Shown in pieces: positions 1-8,750 of a stretch of DNA of 64,000 bases. Position 1 is the stretch's first letter, and each line of letters starts with the position of its first letter. Position numbers and translations under genes: made by a program. This DNA is from Ruminococcus sp. GTDB taxonomy: Bacteria; Bacillota; Clostridia; Lachnospirales; Lachnospiraceae. The stretch lies in assembly GCA_013911065.1 (NCBI GenBank), contig JACERV010000014.1, forward strand, positions 50,482-114,481, in the 5' to 3' direction. The notes beneath the pieces are model-generated. The model ran no database searches. It had not been told where the DNA came from and saw only the letters and a program-made list of their open reading frames with translations.

Positions 1-623
1 TCTTTACTGTTGTGTCATCTGCCGGTAAAAAGTTTGACAGTGCCAACGATTATTCTGTTGCAGTACGTCTGGAATATGGCAGGAATCATTTCCTGTTTGT
101 AGGAGATGCGGAAGCAGACGCTGAACAGGCAATGTTAAAGAGCGGGCAGAATCTTAGTGCTGATGTGTATAAAGTCAGTCATCATGGAAGTAAAACAGGA
201 ACCTCAGAAGAATTTCTTGAAGCGGTGAATCCGGAGTATGCTGTGATTAGCTGCGGGGAGGACAACTCCTATGGTCATCCTCATGGAGAAGTCCTGAATC
301 TGCTGCGCAAGAAGGGAATAAAGGTATTCCGTACAGATGAGCAGGGGACCATAGTCGCCGTCTCTGACGGGAAAAAGATTACCTGGAATATGTCCCCGGA
401 TGAGAGCTGGAAAGCAGGAGAGCCAAAGGGAACAGGGAAAAGTGCCCCAGAACCGGCAAAGAATATAACATATATCCTAAATACAAATACAAAGAAGATT
501 CATCTGCCCTCCTGTGACAGTACAAAGAAAATAGCTTCTGAAAATAAGAAGAGGACAAAGAAGGTCCTAAGAGAACTTGAGTCAGAAGGGTATATCCCAT
601 GTAAAAACTGTTTGGGAAAGTAA
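1..623 (+). CDS. ComEC/Rec2-like MBL-fold hydrolase, C-terminal part (partial)
   Basis: The reading frame is already open at the left edge (phase from base 3), so the gene starts outside the window. The visible ~206 residues hold the end of a metallo-beta-lactamase fold of the kind found in the soluble part of ComEC and in secreted competence-like hydrolases: VGDAE, then KVSHHGSKTGTS (metal-binding His pair), then SYGHPH. After a Lys/Pro-rich linker comes a separate ~50-residue tail with YILNTNTKKIHLPSC and GYIPCKNC, which resembles the small Cys-containing Ada-like metal-binding module often attached to Firmicute surface nucleases and MBL proteins. Fold assignment is from motifs; substrate is unknown, with a nuclease or phosphodiesterase acting outside the membrane being the likely role. 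The stop lies 80 bases before the enolase start. Confidence 0.8.
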   Translation, partial: FTVVSSAGKKFDSANDYSVAVRLEYGRNHFLFVGDAEADAEQAMLKSGQNLSADVYKVSHHGSKTGTSEEFLEAVNPEYAVISCGEDNSYGHPHGEVLNLLRKKGIKVFRTDEQGTIVAVSDGKKITWNMSPDESWKAGEPKGTGKSAPEPAKNITYILNTNTKKIHLPSCDSTKKIASENKKRTKKVLRELESEGYIPCKNCLGK

Positions 624-630
624 CTGCTGA

Positions 631-1998
<1,368 letters not shown>

Positions 1999-2047
1999 AT
2001 TCCGAAATCTACAGTAACTGTTCTGAACAGATACAATTTGTGAATAA

Positions 2048-2209
2048 AAGAATCCGCCGACTTCCGTTTTGGAAGCTGGCGGATCCTTTATGTAGTAGGA
2101 AACTATGTTTCCTACTACATAAAACCTCCGGGAGATCGCACTGGGGTGGCGAGGAAGGTGTTGCTATCGCAACCCGCCCCAGGCGGAGAATCTTGCAAGC
2201 AAGATTCTC
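2048..2209. terminator. cluster of four consecutive hairpins between eno and the AEC transporter
   Basis: Between the convergent ends of eno (1998) and the minus-strand transporter (2232) there are four adjacent hairpins. The first (2048-2088) pairs AATCCGCC with GGCGGATC around a short loop and is terminator-like. The second (2090-2120) has a perfect 14-bp stem (ATGTAGTAGGAAAC) and a 3-base loop. The third (about 2126-2188) pairs CTCCG with CGGAG and CTGGGG with CCCCAG around a small GTTGC/GCAAC hairpin. The fourth (2186-2209) has an 11-bp stem (GAGAATCTTGC) and a 2-base loop. One hairpin would suffice as a bidirectional terminator; the rest are unexplained. Confidence 0.7.
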
Positions 2210-2231
2210 TCTTAAGACAAAAAACGAATCA

Positions 2232-3152
2232 CTACTTTATAAGAAATCCGGCAATGAATGTTACAGCAGGAATTGTAATCATAGAAAGTATGGTTGTAAA
2301 TGCAAAAATTTCGGAAGCATATGTATAGTTTTTATGATAACGAATTGACATCATTGTCATAGTAGCAGCCGCAGGACATGCAGCGGCAATTAATGTTACA
2401 TAGGCGAGATCATGCTCTACTCCGATTAGGAACAAAAAGAGAGTCACTGCTAAAGGCACTCCCAGAAGCTTTAGAAAGCTCACCCAATAAAGATGAAGAT
2501 TGGTAAAGATTTTTCTGAAATCAGCCTGGGCAACAGAAAAGCCTGCAACCATCATGGCAAGAGGCGTGTTCATATTTGCAATGTAATTCATAGAATCCAG
2601 AATGGTAGAGGGAATACGCAGCCGCATAAAAAACAGAAACATTGCTATTAAAGTTGCAAGAATAGTAGGAGAAAGCAGCCCTTCCTTGAGTTGTCTCAAG
2701 GAAAAGCTGTTTTTTATAAGGCTGAGTCCATGTGTCCAGGAGAATAAGTTAAATACAGCCATATAGGCAGTAAGATAAAACACGCCTTCAGTTCCCAGTA
2801 TACTATATATCAGCGGAATGCCGATAAAGCCACAATTGGAATAAATAGAACCAAAGCGGTCAAGGTAATAGTTCGGATTATTTTTCACCGGTATCAGGAA
2901 CCGTGCAATAACAATTCCAATAACATGCGCCGCGCAGGCAGCCGCAAACGAAATGAAAAATCCCTTCACAAGGCGTGTATCATAATCGATTTGATAAGCC
3001 GTAATAATCAGGCATGGATTTACAAGCAGCAGCAGCAGATTGGATACGGTCCTATTTCCTTCCTGACTCACAATCTTCAGTTTATAGCAGGCAAATGCCA
3101 ATAACAGAATGATCAGCATCTTTAACAATTGATTAAAAATTAATACAAACAT
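2232..3152 (-). CDS. AEC (auxin efflux carrier) family transporter
   Basis: A 306-residue, almost entirely hydrophobic protein with about ten membrane segments in two five-helix halves, as in the AEC/malate permease family. It begins with a membrane helix (QLLKMLIILLLAFACYKL), carries the family-type VNPCLIITAYQ segment in the second helix, and has SNCGFIGIPL in the fourth region and AACPAAATMTMM near the end. AEC members export or exchange organic acids or other small anions; the substrate cannot be read from sequence. It is minus strand, 11 bases downstream of the YqeY gene, so the two are probably co-transcribed. Confidence 0.85.
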   Translation of the reverse strand: MFVLIFNQLLKMLIILLLAFACYKLKIVSQEGNRTVSNLLLLLVNPCLIITAYQIDYDTRLVKGFFISFAAACAAHVIGIVIARFLIPVKNNPNYYLDRFGSIYSNCGFIGIPLIYSILGTEGVFYLTAYMAVFNLFSWTHGLSLIKNSFSLRQLKEGLLSPTILATLIAMFLFFMRLRIPSTILDSMNYIANMNTPLAMMVAGFSVAQADFRKIFTNLHLYWVSFLKLLGVPLAVTLFLFLIGVEHDLAYVTLIAAACPAAATMTMMSIRYHKNYTYASEIFAFTTILSMITIPAVTFIAGFLIK

Positions 3153-3163
3153 ATATCCGGCCT

Positions 3164-3610
3164 CTAGTTCATGAAAGATTCTACAATTTTACTGACTAAT
3201 TTTCCGTCGGCCTTTCCTTTTACCTTAGGCATAAGCTCCTTCATGAGTTTTCCTTTGTCTTTTGCTGTCAGGGTTTCGATTCCCAGATCAGTCAATACTT
3301 CCTTTATTATTTCTGAAATTTCCTCTTCTCCCATCATTTTGGGAGCATATTCCTCCAATACGGCCAGGCGTTTTTCGCACTCTTCGATAATGTCGGTACG
3401 GTCTTCGGGAGTCATTTCCAAAGTTTCTTTTGTCTGTTTAATCTCTCTTAAGACAATTTGATTCTCTTCTTCTTCAGTCAAATCTGCGCGTTTGTCGATG
3501 GCCTTATTCTTGAGTGCGGACAATAAAAAAGAAAGTGCTGCTTTTCTCTCCTTATCCCCTGCCTTCATAGCGGCTACCATTGCGCTTCTTACTTCTTCAA
3601 TCTTACTCAT
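3164..3610 (-). CDS. yqeY: GatB/YqeY domain-containing protein
   Basis: A 148-residue protein that is nothing but a YqeY domain, the helical tRNA-binding module also found at the C-terminus of GatB and of some GlnRS. Visible family features are an N-terminal AMKAGDKERKAALSFL helix, the acidic EEEENQIVLREIKQ segment, EYAPKMMGEEEI, and a C-terminal KGKADGKLVSKIV run. The frame extends to a TTG two codons earlier, but a GGAGG lies seven bases before the ATG at 3610, so that start is used. Function of stand-alone YqeY proteins is not well established; a tRNA or amidotransferase link is assumed from the domain. Confidence 0.88.
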   Translation of the reverse strand: MSKIEEVRSAMVAAMKAGDKERKAALSFLLSALKNKAIDKRADLTEEEENQIVLREIKQTKETLEMTPEDRTDIIEECEKRLAVLEEYAPKMMGEEEISEIIKEVLTDLGIETLTAKDKGKLMKELMPKVKGKADGKLVSKIVESFMN

Positions 3611-3791
3611 CTTCAATACCTCCAGCTTATATTTGCATTCTTTAGATTTTAACAGAATAAAGTGAGTTTTTCAATATCGGGTTAAATTTTAAACAAATTC
3701 TATTTTTTTTGACAATAAGTTCCAATTTTTAGCCGATGCATTAAATATGTAAAAAACATGATAAAATAAGGATAAAAAATGATAAAAATTA

Positions 3792-3821
3792 TTGACTAAA
3801 TAATTTGTTTTGTGATAAAAT
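3792..3821 (+). promoter_or_regulatory. sigma-A-type promoter for the Na/Pi cotransporter
   Basis: TTGACT (3792-3797) and TAAAAT (3816-3821) are separated by 18 bases in an AT-rich stretch, about 65 bases before the cotransporter start codon. The spacing and matches are good; no Pho box was recognised. Confidence 0.5.
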
Positions 3822-3886
3822 CTAAGGGGTTTTTTGAGAATTTTCAAAAGCTATAAAATTTGTAATACAAAGGAGAAATATAGGAA

Positions 3887-5518
3887 ATGGGGATAAAGGA
3901 CATACTGGCACTATTTGGGGGGCTGGCACTGTTTTTATATGGAATGCAGATGATGAGCAACGGCCTGGAGGCAGCGGCCGGGAATAAAATGAAAGCAATT
4001 TTGGAAAAACTGACATCCAACAGGTTAAAGGGTGTTTTGGTGGGTGCGGGAATTACCGCTGCCATCCAGTCTTCGTCTGCAACAACTGTAATGCTTGTCG
4101 GATTTGTGAATTCTAAATTGATGACATTGAATCAGGCCGTATGGGTAATTATGGGTGCCAATATAGGAACCACGATAACCGGTCAGTTGATTGCTTTGGA
4201 TATTGGTGTTATAGCCCCGATGTTTGCTTTCCTCGGGGTGGCGGTGATGATGTTTTCCAAGAACGAAAAAACACACCACATCAGCAGTATTGTAGCAGGG
4301 CTTGGAATCCTGTTTATGGGAATGAAGATGATGAGTGGTGCGATGGAGCCATTGCAGGATTCCCAAGCATTTATTCATTTTATGACAACCGTCCAGAATC
4401 CTCTGGTAGGAATAGTGGTAGGTGCGGTATTTACTGCTGTTATCCAATCGTCCTCTGCATCAGTAGGTATACTGCAGGCATTAGCTGCTACAGGAATGAT
4501 TCCGCTTTCCAGTGCAGTTTATATTTTATTCGGACAGAATATAGGAACTTGTATTACGGCTGTTCTTGCATCCATAGGTATGAAAGTAAATGCAAAGCGT
4601 ACAACAGTCATTCATCTGATGTTCAATATATTTGGTTCTTTGCTGTTCACTGTGATTTGTATGGTGACTCCTTTTGTTTCCTGGATGGAAGCATTGACGC
4701 CTGGAAATTCTGTGTCACAGATAGCGAATGTGCATACTGCCTTTAATATTATTACAACATTGCTTCTGCTGCCTTTCGGAAAGTACATGGCAACGATTGC
4801 CACAAAGATACTTCCAGAGAAACCGGAAGAGGAGGAAGAGGAATTCCGGTTAAAATACATTTCCAAATCCGGACCTGCTTATTCAATCGGGCAAGGTGCG
4901 CTGGCTATTTCCCAGGTAGAGAAAGAGGTAGGCAGGATGCTGGATTTTGTGGAAAAGAATATTGCTCACGCATACGATATTCTTTTAAAGTTTGATGAAA
5001 AAGGACTGAAAAAAATAAAAGAGCGGGAAGTTTATGTGGATTATCTGAACAACGAAATCTCAGGCTACATCGTTTCTTTAATGTCAAATGAGCGGTCAAC
5101 ACAGGATTCTCATCAAATTAACGGTTACTACGTCATTACCAGTAATTTGGAGCGTATCGGAGACCATGCCATGAATCTGGCAGAATATGCACGTGATTTG
5201 AAAAAGTGGGATATGGATTTTTCAGACACGAGTAAAGAAGAGCTCCAAGTTATGAAAGATCAGTGTCTGGAAGCATTGCATATGATAATCAAGCCAGAGC
5301 GCGGACAAGCAGCAGCGGCCTATGAGAAAGCGGCAGCCATAGAACAGAAAATAGATGATACAAAAGACAAATATTTTAAGAAGCAGCTGCAGCGTTTGAA
5401 AAAGGGCAAGTGCAAACCACAGACTGGCGTTGTATTTACAGAAATTCTGACGGATTTTGAAAGAATTGGAGATCATGTAAAAAATATTGCAGGGCAATAC
5501 GTAGAAATGGAAAACTAA
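3887..5518 (+). CDS. Na+/phosphate cotransporter family protein with C-terminal PhoU domain
   Basis: A 543-residue inner membrane protein of the NptA/type II Na/Pi cotransporter family. The first ~310 residues are membrane-embedded and contain the two inverted-repeat signatures of the family, QSSSATTVMLVGFVN and QSSSASVGILQALA. From about residue 335 the protein becomes soluble and charged and carries two PhoU-type three-helix units, each with an ERIGDHA/ERIGDHVKN motif. The likely role is sodium-driven phosphate movement with the PhoU tail sensing or gating. The ATG at 3887 has AAAGGAG upstream. It is monocistronic, with its own promoter and with spoVT downstream under separate signals. Confidence 0.9.
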   Translation: MGIKDILALFGGLALFLYGMQMMSNGLEAAAGNKMKAILEKLTSNRLKGVLVGAGITAAIQSSSATTVMLVGFVNSKLMTLNQAVWVIMGANIGTTITGQLIALDIGVIAPMFAFLGVAVMMFSKNEKTHHISSIVAGLGILFMGMKMMSGAMEPLQDSQAFIHFMTTVQNPLVGIVVGAVFTAVIQSSSASVGILQALAATGMIPLSSAVYILFGQNIGTCITAVLASIGMKVNAKRTTVIHLMFNIFGSLLFTVICMVTPFVSWMEALTPGNSVSQIANVHTAFNIITTLLLLPFGKYMATIATKILPEKPEEEEEEFRLKYISKSGPAYSIGQGALAISQVEKEVGRMLDFVEKNIAHAYDILLKFDEKGLKKIKEREVYVDYLNNEISGYIVSLMSNERSTQDSHQINGYYVITSNLERIGDHAMNLAEYARDLKKWDMDFSDTSKEELQVMKDQCLEALHMIIKPERGQAAAAYEKAAAIEQKIDDTKDKYFKKQLQRLKKGKCKPQTGVVFTEILTDFERIGDHVKNIAGQYVEMEN

Positions 5519-5527
5519 TCAGAGTAC

Positions 5528-5556
5528 GAATATTTTCCTCTATTTGACAAATACTA
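5528..5556 (+). promoter_or_regulatory. possible sigma-G-like promoter for spoVT
   Basis: GAATA (5528-5532) followed after 17 bases by AATACTA (5550-5556) resembles the sigma-G consensus (GnATA, 17-18 bases, CATnnTA) with two mismatches at the -10 element. spoVT of Bacillus subtilis is a sigma-G gene, so the position is sensible, but the match is short and this is a tentative call. Confidence 0.3.
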
Positions 5557-5603
5557 GTAGCAGTGCTAATCATTACTATGATGTTAAATGGAGGAATTTC
5601 TTT

Positions 5604-6146
5604 ATGAAAGCTACAGGAATAGTAAGGCGGATTGATGACCTGGGAAGGGTTGTTATTCCGAAAGAAATACGGAGAACCCTGCGGATTCGGGAAGGCGACC
5701 CGCTGGAAATATTTACAGACAGAGAAGGAGAAGTCATACTTAAGAAATATTCTCCCATTGGAGAACTGGGGACTTTGGCTAAACAGTATTCAGAAAGCCT
5801 GGCTCAGACAATGGGGTGTACAGTGTGCATTACAGACAACGACCAGGTTGTAGCTGCATCGGGCAGCGGAAAGAAAGATTTGCAGGACAAATTTATCAGT
5901 AAAGAACTGGAGAAGGTAATTCAGGCAAGAGAGCAATTGCTTGCCACGTCGGACAGTTCAAAATATGCCAGCGTCATCCCGGATGAAAAAGAGTTTAAGG
6001 AAGAAGCAATTTGTCCGATTCTTTGCGAGGGGGATGCGATTGGAGCTGTTGTATTTTTAAATAAAGATGAGAAGAGGAAATTTGGGGAGTTGGAACAGAA
6101 GGTTGCTATGAGTGCGGCCGGATTTCTTGGACGCCAGATGGAATAA
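5604..6146 (+). CDS. spoVT: stage V sporulation protein T, AbrB-type regulator
   Basis: DNA-binding regulator of late forespore gene expression. The N-terminal ~50 residues are a SpoVT-AbrB swapped-hairpin domain (MKATGIVRRIDDLGRVVIPK, RTLRIREGDPLEI), and residues ~55-180 form a GAF-like domain, as in the 178-residue Bacillus SpoVT. The open frame starts earlier at 5544, but GGAGG precedes the ATG at 5604 and the product then starts exactly as the family does, giving 180 aa. A long hairpin terminator follows, so it is probably a single-gene unit. Its presence indicates a spore-forming lineage. Confidence 0.95.
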   Translation: MKATGIVRRIDDLGRVVIPKEIRRTLRIREGDPLEIFTDREGEVILKKYSPIGELGTLAKQYSESLAQTMGCTVCITDNDQVVAASGSGKKDLQDKFISKELEKVIQAREQLLATSDSSKYASVIPDEKEFKEEAICPILCEGDAIGAVVFLNKDEKRKFGELEQKVAMSAAGFLGRQME

Positions 6147-6180
6147 TCAACAGAGCAGTACCAATAGAAAAAAGAGGTTT

Positions 6181-6246
6181 ATGACACACCAGTATTTATT
6201 GAAACGTATTAGAATTTTTCAGTAGATACTGGTGTGTCATATTTTT
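6181..6246 (+). terminator. terminator after spoVT
   Basis: A 15-bp perfect stem (ATGACACACCAGTAT with its complement) encloses a ~30-base loop and is followed by ATTTTTAT. The loop is longer than usual for an intrinsic terminator, but the stem is strong. Confidence 0.65.
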
Positions 6247-6298
6247 ATGGAGAAAATCATATGTTGTATTAGTGAATGGTTGGACTAGGAGGAAAAGG

Positions 6299-6685
6299 AT
6301 GGAGAAAAGGCCAAAAAATGAGCGAGGAAGTGAAATTAAAGCAGTCTGGATTTTGAAGGCGCTTTTATGTGCTTATGTGGTAACTGGTATTTTGTTGCTT
6401 TTGCTGACACTGCTGCTTTATAAATTAAATCTGGATGAAGGCAAAGTAACAGCAGGAATTACTGCAATTTATGTAGTGTCTACTTTCGTGGGCGGCTTTA
6501 TTGCAGGGAAACTTTTGAAAGTCCGGAAGTTTGTATGGGGGCTGACCATCGGGATTTTGTATTTTGCTCTTTTAATGCTGATTTCCCTGGGTGTTTACCG
6601 TGCTGTACAGGGGAGCGGAGCAAGCGTGCTGACTACCTTTTTACTATGCGCAGGGGGCGGTATGCTGGGGGGCATGGTGTCCTGA
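6299..6685 (+). CDS. TIGR04086-family (YrzE-like) membrane protein
   Basis: A 128-residue integral membrane protein with four predicted helices (VWILKALLCAYVVTGILLLL; TAGITAIYVVSTFVGGFIAG; FVWGLTIGILYFALLMLISL; VLTTFLLCAGGGMLGGMV). The layout and the GGFIAGKL...GGMLGG pattern match the TIGR04086/YrzE family, which in clostridia typically sits next to the SCIFF peptide gene, as here. The frame opens at 6272, but a GGAGGAAAAGG site precedes the ATG at 6299. Function unknown; assignment rests on topology, motifs and neighbourhood. Confidence 0.75.
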   Translation: MEKRPKNERGSEIKAVWILKALLCAYVVTGILLLLLTLLLYKLNLDEGKVTAGITAIYVVSTFVGGFIAGKLLKVRKFVWGLTIGILYFALLMLISLGVYRAVQGSGASVLTTFLLCAGGGMLGGMVS

Positions 6686-6726
6686 TATTACTGTAAAAAG
6701 TACTTTAAAAAGAAGAAACGGTGTGC

Positions 6727-6790
6727 TATAATACTCTGAGGTAAATATATGCCTGTAGCATATCTTATTGAACGTTAGAAGTTCAATAAG
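6727..6790 (+). promoter_or_regulatory. scfA promoter -10 and 5' UTR inverted repeat
   Basis: TATAAT at 6727-6732 sits 17 bases after a weak TTTAAA. Downstream, a 10-bp inverted repeat (CTTATTGAAC, 6764-6773, and its complement 6781-6790) with a 7-base loop lies in the transcribed leader and ends 23 bases before the scfA ATG. It could be an operator or an RNA hairpin; there is no T-run after it, so it is not a simple terminator. Confidence 0.45.
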
Positions 6791-6813
6791 TATAAATCAT
6801 AGGAGGAGAAGGT

Positions 6814-6957
6814 ATGAAACACATTAAAACACTGAATACACAGACATTGAATCATACAGTAAAAAAGGGCGGCTGCGGAGAATGCCAGACATCCTGCCAG
6901 TCAGCATGCAAGACATCTTGCACCGTTGGAAATCAGACATGCGAGAACAGGAAATAA
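6814..6957 (+). CDS. scfA: SCIFF peptide (six-cysteine ranthipeptide precursor)
   Basis: A 47-residue precursor starting MKHIKTLNTQTLNH, with six cysteines at positions 21, 24, 28, 32, 36 and 43 (GGCGECQTSCQSACKTSC and QTCE). This is the signature of SCIFF (six cysteines in forty-five residues), a ribosomally made peptide nearly universal in Clostridia, in which cysteine sulfurs are linked to residue carbons by the neighbouring radical SAM enzyme. A GGAGGAGAAGG site lies just before the ATG. The gene is too short for routine ORF calling but matches the family almost residue for residue. The biological role is uncertain; signalling has been proposed for related ranthipeptides. Confidence 0.96.
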   Translation: MKHIKTLNTQTLNHTVKKGGCGECQTSCQSACKTSCTVGNQTCENRK

Positions 6958-6997
6958 GTTACATACAATAAGAGCCGGGTCGATAGCGGCTCTGCAG

Positions 6998-7020
6998 GCA
7001 GCGGTTTCGGCCGCTGCCTT
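6998..7020 (+). terminator. hairpin between scfA and scfB
   Basis: GGCAGCGG and CCGCTGCC form an 8-bp GC-rich stem around a 6-base loop, followed only by TTATATT. It probably acts as a partial terminator or mRNA stabiliser that makes the precursor peptide transcript more abundant than the maturase transcript. Confidence 0.5.
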
Positions 7021-7084
7021 ATATTCGTTGCCGGGAAGATATTCGGGCAGTGTTGGAATTTAAGATGAAAGAGGGGTATCTGTT

Positions 7085-8488
7085 GTGATACATCAGTACC
7101 AGAATAATGGATATAACATTGTCCTGGACGTGAACAGCGGGGCGGTTCATGTTGTGGACAAGATAGCATATGACGTGATTGGTTCCTTAGAGGTTATGAA
7201 TTCTTTTCATACACCGGAGACTCTGGGAAAGGAGAATACTTACCGGTATCTCCTGGAGCAATTTGGAGGAATTTACAGCGAGGAAGAATTAAAGGAAGTT
7301 TTAGAGGCAGTTATTGAATTAACAGAAGCAGGACAGCTTTTTACAAAAGATACCTATGAAGATTATATCGGAGAGGTAAAGCAGAGAAAGACTGTGGTAA
7401 AGGCACTGTGCCTTCACGTTGCCCACGATTGTAATCTGGCCTGCAGATATTGTTTCGCGGAAGAAGGGGAATACCATGGAAGGCGTGCCCTGATGTCCTA
7501 TGAAGTAGGAAAAAAAGCACTGGATTTTCTGATTGCCAATTCGGGGAGCAGGAGAAATCTGGAGGTGGATTTTTTCGGCGGAGAGCCGCTGATGAACTGG
7601 CAGGTGGTCAAAGACCTGGTGGCATATGGAAGAGCGCAGGAACAGAAATACGATAAGCATTTTCGTTTTACTTTGACTACAAATGGAGTCCTTCTAAATG
7701 ATGAGGTCCAGGAATTTGTAAACCGTGAGATGGACAACGTTGTTTTGAGTTTGGACGGCAGGCCGGAAGTAAACGATAAGATGCGCCCGTTCAGAAATGG
7801 AAGGGGCAGTTATGATTTGATTGTGCCTAAGTTTTGTAAACTGGCAGACAGCAGAAATCAGGACCGGTATTATATCCGTGGAACTTTTACAAGGGAGAAC
7901 CTGGACTTTTCAGAGGATGTGATGCATTTTGCAGAACTGGGATTTAAGCAGGTTTCTGTTGAACCTGTGGTTGGGGAGGATACAGACCCATACGCAATCA
8001 GAGAGAGCGACCTGCCTCAGATTTTCCGGGAATATGACACTCTTGCAAAGACTATGGTAGAAAGGGAGCGCAGCGGCAAAGGATTTACGTTCTTTCATTT
8101 TATGCTGGACCTGGAAGGCGGCCCATGTGTGGCTAAGAGGTTGTCCGGCTGTGGTTCAGGAACGGAATATCTGGCAGTTACCCCATGGGGGGATTTATAT
8201 CCGTGTCACCAGTTTGTGGGAAATGAAGAATTCCTGATGGGAAATGTGGATGAAGGAATTGTAAAACCGGAGATTGCAGACGAATTCAGAGGCTGCAGTG
8301 TGTATTCTAAAGAGAAGTGCCGGGATTGCTTCGCAAGGTTTTATTGCAGCGGAGGCTGTATGGCAAACTCTCATAAATTTCATAATACCATCCACGATAC
8401 GTATGATGTGAGCTGTGAGATGGAACGCAAGCGTGTAGAATGTGCAATCATGATAAAGGCAGCTCTGGCAGATGAAGAAGGGGAATAA
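7085..8488 (+). CDS. scfB: SCIFF thioether-forming radical SAM maturase
   Basis: A 467-residue radical SAM/SPASM enzyme that installs sulfur-to-carbon thioether crosslinks in the SCIFF peptide. An N-terminal ~100-residue peptide-recognition region precedes the radical SAM core with the CxxxCxxC motif at C116, C120, C123 (DCNLACRYCF), followed by FGGEPLMNW and TTNGVLL. The C-terminal SPASM region carries the auxiliary-cluster cysteines in SGCGSGTEYLAV, LYPCHQFVG, GCSVYSKEKCRDCFARFYC, GGCMAN and DVSCEMERKR. The start is a GTG preceded by a GAAAGAGGGG site. It lies 127 bases after scfA, as in other clostridia. Confidence 0.95.
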   Translation: MIHQYQNNGYNIVLDVNSGAVHVVDKIAYDVIGSLEVMNSFHTPETLGKENTYRYLLEQFGGIYSEEELKEVLEAVIELTEAGQLFTKDTYEDYIGEVKQRKTVVKALCLHVAHDCNLACRYCFAEEGEYHGRRALMSYEVGKKALDFLIANSGSRRNLEVDFFGGEPLMNWQVVKDLVAYGRAQEQKYDKHFRFTLTTNGVLLNDEVQEFVNREMDNVVLSLDGRPEVNDKMRPFRNGRGSYDLIVPKFCKLADSRNQDRYYIRGTFTRENLDFSEDVMHFAELGFKQVSVEPVVGEDTDPYAIRESDLPQIFREYDTLAKTMVERERSGKGFTFFHFMLDLEGGPCVAKRLSGCGSGTEYLAVTPWGDLYPCHQFVGNEEFLMGNVDEGIVKPEIADEFRGCSVYSKEKCRDCFARFYCSGGCMANSHKFHNTIHDTYDVSCEMERKRVECAIMIKAALADEEGE

Positions 8489-8546
8489 AGCTCATGGTGA
8501 TACGGGGTATTGTGAAGAAATGAGAAGAAACGTAGGACTATAACAG

Positions 8547-8714
8547 TTTTCCCATAGGAAAGAAGAGGACAAATTGACGGATAGTGCTGACATTTGTGAG
8601 AATACTTGAGGGGTTCTCATTGACGGGTCAGCTTTTGCACAGGTGCTGAAACTTGTACAATGTCTGCAGTTTGTCCTCTTTCTCAAACCTGCGGGCTGCT
8701 GGTCTTTGGGTTTG
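8547..8714 (+). ncRNA. unassigned structured RNA or leader upstream of recJ
   Basis: The 262-base gap between scfB and recJ can fold almost completely. A small TTTCC/GGAAA hairpin (8548-8561) is followed by a 14-bp closing stem, AAGAGGACAAATTG (8563-8576) with CAGTTTGTCCTCTT (8667-8680), containing one G-U pair. Inside it are a GCTGAC/GTCAGC stem (8586-8591, 8627-8632) topped by TGAGAA/TTCTCA, and a short GCAC/GTGC hairpin on the 3' side. A further CAAACC/GGTTTG pairing follows (8684-8714). There is no U-run before the recJ ribosome binding site. It may be a cis-acting leader of recJ or a separate small RNA; the closing-stem-plus-bubble topology recalls 6S RNA, but it is shorter than usual. 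Confidence 0.4.
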
Positions 8715-8750
8715 TAAGAAATATGGATATATTCACAAGGAGGATAAGAA

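Noticed and set aside
2040..2348. 102-codon open frame after eno
   Set aside because: It covers the hairpin cluster and the antisense end of the AEC gene, with no ribosome site or recognisable protein features.
8547..8714. Firm assignment of the recJ leader as 6S RNA
   Set aside because: The topology is suggestive, but the element is shorter than usual, no clear promoter or U-run terminator was found, and no model search was possible.
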